Source: Nematostella vectensis (Eukaryota; Cnidaria; Anthozoa; Actiniaria; Edwardsiidae). Taken from it: a stretch of DNA of 64,000 nt. The number at the start of each line of letters is the position of its first letter. Position 1 is the first letter of the stretch. The DNA lies in contig NC_064035.1 of NCBI RefSeq assembly GCF_932526225.1, forward strand, positions 3,099,501-3,163,500, given 5' to 3'. The notes beneath the pieces were generated by a model that had not been told where the DNA came from, searched no databases, and worked only from the letters and a program-made list of their open reading frames with translations. Position numbers and translations under genes: made by a program. Below, piece by piece: positions 45,098 to 64,000 of this stretch.

Positions 45098-46110
45098 TAG
45101 ATAGATAGATAGAAACTTTATTAAAGTGTCATAAACAACCTCTAGCCGGGGATAAAACCCCTACTAATTGGGGGACACAAAAAAAGATAAAATTATAAAA
45201 ATTATACTGATTATTAAAAATTTAAAATTGTAGATTCTTACTGATAAAGCTAAATAAATATATATATATATATATATAAATACATGTAAATTGATTGTAA
45301 TCTATATGAAATTATGAAGAAAAAATGACTAGATTTAAAAATTATCATGCGGAACATAGGGCACAACCCTTACAATTTTCTATAAATTCGAAATCCTTTT
45401 TTCTCATAGTCACTTTAAAACTTTTTAAACTGTCAATTGATTATTCTGCCCTAGGTAGGCTATTCCATAGTTTAGCCCCCATATATCTTAGGGAATGTTT
45501 CCCGTAAGTGACTGTATTAAATCTTGGAATAACGAAATCGGACAATCTTAAATTATAGTTCGTGTTTTTTTTAGAAAACAAATCACTAATCCCAGATGGA
45601 CAAAGGCCATTTTTAACTTTGTACATTAAGATGCAAATGTCTTGCAGTCTACGATTACGTAGAGTAGATAAATTAGCCTTTATTAATAGTTCGTGGTAAG
45701 TGCAATTCCAGTCTTTAAAAACAGCTCTTAAGGCACGTTCCTGTAAACGCTCAAGCTTCCTACTATCGCTTGCCTTACAAAAATGCCAGGTCAAGTGGCA
45801 GTATGTCAAATAAGGCAACACAGCAGATTTATAGAGAACTAGTTTAGCGTTTGTAGGTATCAAGTTCCTGAGTCTCATCAGCACACCGATTCTTCTGCCA
45901 GCATTTTTACATGCTATGCTTATATGCTCCGAGAAATTGAGTTGAGAGTCTATTGTAACTCCTAGTAGCTTTAGGGTGTCCGCTGACCGTATTTCCTGGT
46001 TGTTGATAGAAATGCGTGAGATCGAGTCCACGGAGGCGTTTGCCTTTTTACCATAACCGATGCTTAGTGTTTGGTATTTCTTGAGGTTACCAGCCAACAA
46101 ATTGGACTCG
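45098..46110 (-). mobile_element. 5'-truncated LINE (RT C-terminal region)
   Basis: Minus-strand frame 46100-45441 encodes the post-palm part of a CR1-like reverse transcriptase: DTLKLLGVTIDSQLNFSEHI, NAGRRIGVLMRLRNLIP, LYKSAVLPYLTYCHLTWHFC, LERLQERALRAVF, YGKHSLRYMGAKLWNSLP. Its 3' end runs to a (ATAG)n microsatellite at about 45098-45115, a typical LINE tail. Endonuclease and the catalytic YxDD region are absent. Confidence 0.85.
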
Positions 46111-46121
46111 TACCACCAACT

Positions 46122-46580
46122 ATGCCGGTTTACGCCCGCTCATAAACAAGCGCATCAAACAGACCACACGAAAAAGATTACCCTATATATAAGCTTTATT
46201 TTGACAGAAAGATCGTGGCAATCGGAAGAGCACTGAAATAGTTATAGCCGTACGCACGCCGAAGGAGCGAATTCACTATTGTTTATCTAGTGTCTTTGTA
46301 TAAAACAGCTACATGTTTATATGTCGCCGGCGACTTAAATATGCCAGTTTACGCTCGCACATAAGCAAGCGCATCAAACAGACCCCCCTCAAAAAGATTC
46401 CCCTATATGTGAGCTTTAATTTGACATAAAGATCGTGGCACGGGAGACTACTGGAATAGTTATAGCCGTACGCACGCCGAAGGAGCGAGTTCTCTATCGT
46501 TGTTCTAGTGTCTTTGTAAAACAACGATATGTTTATATGCCGGTTTACGCTCGCTCATAAACAAGCGCATCAAACAGAAT
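46122..46580. repeat. ~200-220-bp tandem repeat, two full copies and a partial
   Basis: ATGCC(G/A)GTTTACGC(C/T)CGC, CATAA(A/G)CAAGCGCATCAAAC and ATAGCCGTACGCACGCCGAA with GGAGCGA recur starting at 46122, 46341 and 46537. Copies are about 219 and 196 bp. It abuts the truncated LINE on the left. No coding content. Confidence 0.85.
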
Positions 46581-48616
46581 CAGGCAGAATTCCACAGAAT
46601 CCGACATAATTCCACTTATGGCAGCTATTTTATGGCGAAAAAGAATCCCACATACCTCAGGTTTTTATGCCATAAAGATCGTTGCCATCGATAAGAGTAT
46701 TCCATTAGTTTTGATTTTTCTAAAGCAGCGCGATATACGTTCGAACAAAATGTTTTCTTATGAGAGAGCCCGAGAGTAAATTGTATTTTTATCCGTGGGC
46801 GAAACTACTCTTATAGACGTGGACGAAACCACCGCAATTCGAACCTGGTAATGCCCTACCCTATGGATTGGGACCTCATTAGTTTACCGCTGCCTGATTA
46901 TTGTAGCACAATATGAGGGAAGCAATCTGCCCTGAAGAAGTCTTATTAAAGACGAAAATTTGGCAGAGTCTAATTCCAGTTTTTGGTGTATTGTATTTTG
47001 GCACGGCCGAAATAGACATTTAGTTAAAACTGTTTTTAAACTAATTATAGTTTGTTATTTTAAACTGCACTTATATTTAAGCTCGACGTGCTCGAAAGTC
47101 TTAATGTGCAATGCGAGGCAAAATCGGGGGAACTAGAAGAAATAAGCCCAATATCATTTGGATAGAGTTGCTGTTGAATAGGTGATGTACTGCAGCAAAA
47201 GTGCGTAGGGGCGGGCCTAATATTTTTTAAATTTTCGTAGTATTGTAATAGAATCAAAGCCTATGGTTAAGGCGAAGAAAAAAGAAAAGAAAGAAGGCGG
47301 CTCAGAAAGAAAGGGGTGTTGATAAATGAATGCACCCGTTTCACCCCCTGGATCCGCCCTTGGTGGGCTTTCTCTTCTATTTAGGGCCCGAGTATGCAAA
47401 AATTATCAGGAGGGGGGGCTGTAAAACCAGAGGGGGGCACTAAGTGAAAATGATACTAAGACAGGGAGGGGTCAGCCTTAACTTTTTCACATAAGAGGGG
47501 GGGGGGGCATTTACATTTTTTTCTAATTTCAATACATTTTTTTCCTAATGTGAACATATGAACTTTTATCTGTTTATGGCTAGCCACATTAAAAAACATA
47601 TAAACAACGCAAGTCAGAAAATGTCAACAAAAGATTGAAACATATTCATTTGCAGAAGTCCCAGGCGACATTGTGGGCTTCCCCGATGAAGCACTATGCA
47701 TCACAAAGGTCACGCAGGCATGCTTTTCCTGGTCAACTGTTTCCAGTTTGGGAATGCCACAATTAGGAAACGGTCATTAATTACTGGGGGGGCGGGGGGG
47801 GGGGGGGGGGGGCAATTCTGCAAAACCCTGGGCTCTAAAATTTTGGACCCCTTTAAATCCAAGCCCCAAAAATCGTGACCCCCTAGACCGGACGCCCAAA
47901 AATGTGCACCTCCCCCCCCCCCCTCCCCCCCACATTTTTATATTCAATAAAACAATAAATCCACTTGATATACATACTAAGGCTAAGTTCAACCGTCGTA
48001 TTATCCATGAGCCGTTTTCAATGCAAATGAAGATTAAACATGGATCTGAGAGCTGGAATCTCAAATTCAAGATTGCGGCCATGACACAGTTTTAAATTAT
48101 GCAAAAGGTTCTGGTAACTAGGCGTTGCGTTGACGTAGAACAGTAGGCTAGATACTTCGTGTAAGAAAAAAGGCTTCAGTAAGGTCGCAATCAATACACC
48201 AAAATAAGAAGTATCGCCTGTGGCGCAAGGGTTCTTGGGAATTGCATTGTACAAATCGCGAGACGACAGAAAAAAAACAGTCCCCCCCCCCCCCGTTCTG
48301 CTTACATGCTCTTTGTGATGGGAATCACTGTCACTATCGTGAATTACGTCGACACGAGTCTTGCTACCCCGTCGACAGACCACTTGTTATATGTGCACAG
48401 TGTGTGAAATGAAATGCAGATGTGTCGTGATAACTTGTTATTATATCCTCTAGAGCAGAAAGTGGAACGAAGTGTATTGGGGAACTATTTTACTGCAGAA
48501 TGTTCTCTCTGTAAAATAGATTGCATTTCGATACAAAACCACCGAAATATTCTATTATTTTGATACAACTTTCAATAACTTCGAAAATTAATGGAGGTCA
48601 ATTCTGTTAGCGCTAA
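46581..48616. other. Intergenic with poly-G/poly-C clusters, upstream of the intact TMEM163-like gene
   Basis: Contains G or C runs at about 47410-47510, 47785-47812, 47912-47932 and 48283-48295, separated by short AT-rich sequence. Frames of up to 121 codons cross these runs and are artefacts. The TMEM163-like promoter should be near 48400-48600. Confidence 0.5.
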
Positions 48617-49399
48617 ATGGTTATGGATGGTAGCAGCCAAGAAAGTCAATCAACTGAGAAAGGCAAAAAGTTGTTGAAAATTCCATCGAAACTAAAGCCA
48701 GTGTTTGCGTCAGAACAAGAAGAGAGCAACCCAGGCCCTTGGATAATATTTGGCGCACACGACCATGCGGAGGATAAAACCCTAATGCCTATCAACCCTC
48801 AATTCAGGAAATGGAGAAAATTCGCTGTCTGTCTGGTTATAACATTCGCGGTTGTTTCCTTGCTCTTCGCCACTCTAGAATTCGCCTTGGGAGGTGACAG
48901 GCAAAGCTCATCGGTCATAAGTACGGGCTTTGACACATTTAACGGGCTTATAGGAGCATGTTTCGTGTTGTGGTGTTTAAGAGATATCGACCAAAGCAGG
49001 GAAGAGCAGCGAAGACGTGAACGCATCAATAACATTTTTTTCGCCCTGTCATTTATAGCTTCTGGCGTGCTGTCTATCGCAATTTCATGTGATAGCTTAT
49101 TTAAAACTAAACAAGAGCTTCCCCCGAAATCCACCCTGATCCTATCTGGTATATCAGCTGCTGTGAATGGCATTCTGAGCTACATTCTGTTCAAAACTGC
49201 CAAGCGGTTGAGGAATGTACCTCTTCTCGTGCTGAGCATCGATACAGTTCTTGAAGCACTGTTGTCTTTAGGGGTGTGCATCGGGCAATTGATCTACATG
49301 TTAGCGTACCCTAGATGTTGGTACATAGACGACGCCATAGCTATCGCTATATCTACCGCATTCATTATGGGCGGGGTTGAAATCTTATCAAACTGGTAA
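48617..49399 (+). CDS. TMEM163-like cation transporter family membrane protein, intact copy
   Basis: Single-exon frame of 260 residues. About six membrane segments are expected: 69-92, 98-120, 137-156, 173-193, 201-230, 235-256. Short acidic N-terminal cytosolic part (KPVFASEQEES), basic loop LRDIDQSREEQRRRERI. The pattern, including FDTFNGLIGACFVLW, LSIDTVLEALLSLGV and CWYIDDAIAIAI...GGVEIL, resembles TMEM163, a zinc efflux protein of the cation diffusion facilitator group found in vesicle and plasma membranes. Residues such as Asp106, Asp209 and Glu213 sit where metal ligands of that group occur; this is inference. The first ATG (48617) or the next one at Met3 could start. The paralogue at 43555-44371 lies in opposite orientation. 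Confidence 0.72.
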   Translation: MVMDGSSQESQSTEKGKKLLKIPSKLKPVFASEQEESNPGPWIIFGAHDHAEDKTLMPINPQFRKWRKFAVCLVITFAVVSLLFATLEFALGGDRQSSSVISTGFDTFNGLIGACFVLWCLRDIDQSREEQRRRERINNIFFALSFIASGVLSIAISCDSLFKTKQELPPKSTLILSGISAAVNGILSYILFKTAKRLRNVPLLVLSIDTVLEALLSLGVCIGQLIYMLAYPRCWYIDDAIAIAISTAFIMGGVEILSNW

Positions 49400-49638
49400 A
49401 AATATACTTGGTAAATGTTCAGATATTTCAACCTGAACAGAGCCCAGAGATTTTACCAAATTTTAAGAACATGTTAAGACCCTTGTCTATATATAAAGAC
49501 GCACCCCCGTATACCAAGCAAAACTTACCTAGAGCTTATCGCTCTCTGTAGAAAATTTCCTGTCGTCAGTGCATCCTGTAAGAAAAGTAATTTTAACAAA
49601 TAGCATGAACTCAAAGGCATGACTCTTGAGGGGTATAC

Positions 49639-49710
49639 CACTGCCCTACTAGCAGAGGTCTCTTTTCCAGCCCAGCGAAATACAAAGAAAAGAGGCCTCT
49701 GCTAGCAGTG
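49639..49710. mobile_element. Short relative of the hAT-like MITE
   Basis: Fold-back: CTACTAGCAGAGGTCTCTTT and AAAGAGGCCTCTGCTAGCAG, with the internal CAGCGAAATACAAAGAAAAG shared with the element at 9819-9933. Ends read CACTG and CAGTG. No intact target duplication. Confidence 0.75.
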
Positions 49711-50134
49711 AAGTAGTATAAATGAAACGCAGTAAAATTGTTGCAACTTGGAAACAATTGATTGAAAGCCTCTCAATAAAACTCGGCAAACACTGGTATA
49801 GATATGGTTTGTAACTGAACATTGCATGATCTATCGATTGTGCCTCTTAAGCAAGTATCTCTTCATGGGCTCTAACAAAGTAAATAAACAAACAGTTCAC
49901 TAACAAATACCACTAGTGAGTTTCTCCTTTTTTTATTTGTTTGATTGATACTGATGTATATTACTTGTATTTTTGGCTCTCAACATTCACTGAAAATTAT
50001 TTTTCCAATTTCATATAACTATTATAAGGGTAACAGAAAAACTACAAAAAAAAAAAGAAAAAAAGACTGTCCGCGGAGACTGAGTTTGGTGGGTGTTATT
50101 TTACGCGCATACAGTCGATTGACAAAAGGTTATC

Positions 50135-50341
50135 GTCAACCGGCTTCGCGACTACGCGATAAGCCCGCATGTAAGCATGGCTATGAACCACTTAAGCGCC
50201 TGGCAGCATACAGTAATTAGCCACTGCATAACTTCAGGCTTCAGACGCGGTAGCGTTGGCTAATATATGCAGCTAGGCGCTTCAGTGGTTTTGACCCATG
50301 CTTACATGCGGGCTTATCGCGTAGTCGCGACGCCAGTTGAC
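50135..50341. mobile_element. Inverted-repeat element with ~66-bp arms just upstream of DDX23
   Basis: Left arm GTCAACCGGCTTCGCGACTA, CGCGATAAGCCCGCATGTAA, GCATGG...AACCACT...AAGCGCC. The right arm in reverse complement is the same with minor changes (GTCAACTGGCGTCGCGACTA). The loop is about 75 bp. No transposase. It ends 386 bp before the DDX23 start codon. Confidence 0.8.
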
Positions 50342-50727
50342 GAAAACATTTTGTCGTATGTTAAAAAATACACGCATAACCGTACTCTGGTTGGTTGGGT
50401 AATTCGTCGGGTTAACGCTACAACGAAGCCCAAAAATTTGCATCAGCCACTTTGTCTGCATAAGAATGTGTGCCTCTAAATTTATAAAAGACTTTTACCA
50501 CGTTCTATCGCGTTTTTGCCGGTTTGCGGCTCTTTGGCAGAGCCCTCTGAACCACCCAGGGTAAACAAAAACGCCTAACTTGGGTTGCCTGTGTATGTAC
50601 CCTTAAGAGACCACGCTCTAGAATACCAGCGGTATCGTCTTGGCGGCCATTTTTTTGAACAAGCACCATCTTTTCACGAAATTTGTCCAAGTTTTACGAG
50701 TTTGAGAACTTCCAGCAAATCGTAGTG

Positions 50728-63410
<12,683 letters not shown>

Positions 63411-63786
63411 GTATGGTTCAATCTGTCTGAAAGGACATGACGGAAAAACCTAAAAACGCGCAATTCAAGATAGAGAGAAAAGACACAATTACTTACAATG
63501 GCTATAGGTTCCTTGTTCTACGGACTGATTTTCAAAACACAAATAACGTGAGGCCTAAGTGCACATAACCAGATTTTGGCTTTTTAAGATATTTTTTCCT
63601 TGATCATCATTGACCCGTGCATCAGTTCAGGGACGAAAAGCTCAAATTTCAATGACACTTTACAAAAAGTCGCATCACTTGATATTTTGTTTGCTATAAG
63701 TTACTAAGTACTCAGTGAAATTATCCGCCTTATTCGATATGAAATAGGCTTATTTGAAGCGTCACGCCATGTTTTTCCGTCATGTC

Positions 63787-64000
63787 GTCTGAAAGAAAAC
63801 TGGCTAAGAGTAGGCCCCCATTAACCAACGATTCGTATCCTGTCCGAATGTCTAGAACATATAAAGGTTTGTCTGAAAGAAAACAGGCTAAGAGTAGGCC
63901 CCCATTAACTAACGATTCGTAACCTGTCCGAACGTCTAGAACATATAAAGGTTTGTCTGAAAGAAAACAGGCTAAGAGTAGGCCCCCATTAACTAACGAT
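63787..64000. repeat. 84-bp tandem repeat, at least 2.5 copies, running off the right edge
   Basis: GTCTGAAAGAAAACAGGCTA, AGAGTAGGCCCCCATTAACT, AACGATTCGTAACCTGTCCG and AACGTCTAGAACATATAAAG recur with exact 84-bp period (starts 63787, 63871, 63955). It is in DDX23 intron 26. Copies 2 and 3 are nearly identical. Confidence 0.92.

Noticed and set aside
47777-48383. Frames of 101-121 residues rich in Gly or Pro
   Set aside because: They cross poly-G/poly-C runs and have no family features.
50683-50727. Longer N-terminus for DDX23
   Set aside because: Opens with TTG; the ATG at 50728 (MASGDEND) is the first proper start.

Overview
This is animal nuclear DNA, with spliced genes, tandem repeats and transposable elements. 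The genes are intron-rich orthologues of conserved animal proteins (a Polycomb RING-finger protein, CCDC47, the spliceosomal helicase DDX23/PRP28). Between and inside them lie non-LTR retrotransposons, a Ty3/gypsy-type LTR element, small terminal-inverted-repeat elements and many minisatellites. The style suggests an early-branching invertebrate. A cnidarian such as a sea anemone is my best guess, but that is inference; nothing here names the species.

Layout. (1) 1-2600: the last two coding exons of a first Polycomb group RING finger (PCGF) gene, preceded by an array of 46-bp repeats that runs in from outside the window. (2) 2600-12785: no supported gene; several tandem arrays and small inverted-repeat elements. 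(3) 12786-21550: a second, complete PCGF gene of 10 coding exons. Its RING-exon splice donor is amplified as a 53-bp array and its penultimate-exon splice acceptor as a 46-bp array. A decayed LTR retrotransposon sits inside the acceptor array. (4) 21650-22750: an element with long inverted ends. (5) 23386-24621, minus: a single-exon ankyrin-repeat protein with a protein phosphatase 1 docking motif. (6) 25720-27090: an old ~700-bp tandem duplication, then a 5'-truncated LINE. (7) 29563-41708: CCDC47 in 15 coding exons, with an antisense LINE in intron 2. (8) 41927-49399: G/C-run-rich inverted-repeat elements, a LINE fragment, and two head-to-head TMEM163-like membrane protein genes, one frameshifted. 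(9) 50728 to the right edge: DDX23, 26 coding exons visible, cut before helicase motifs IV-VI. Intron 10 holds a 13-bp minisatellite split by an antisense LINE.

The most unusual feature is that minisatellites lie on exon-intron junctions and copy them. In the complete PCGF gene both a 5' splice site (8 intact copies of CAG|GTACTA) and a 3' splice site (about 20 copies here, at least 9 in the paralogue) are tandemly multiplied. Each 46-bp unit is 33 bp of exon ([11 protein letters not shown]) plus a 13-bp acceptor tract, and also has a branchpoint-like CTTAT. In DDX23 one array runs up to an acceptor, and another exon end with its donor is repeated 338 bp downstream. Only one member of each PCGF array keeps the reading frame; using the others gives premature stops. 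This may be a splice-site-amplifying minisatellite process with effects on isoform output. It is inferred from sequence alone and needs transcript data.
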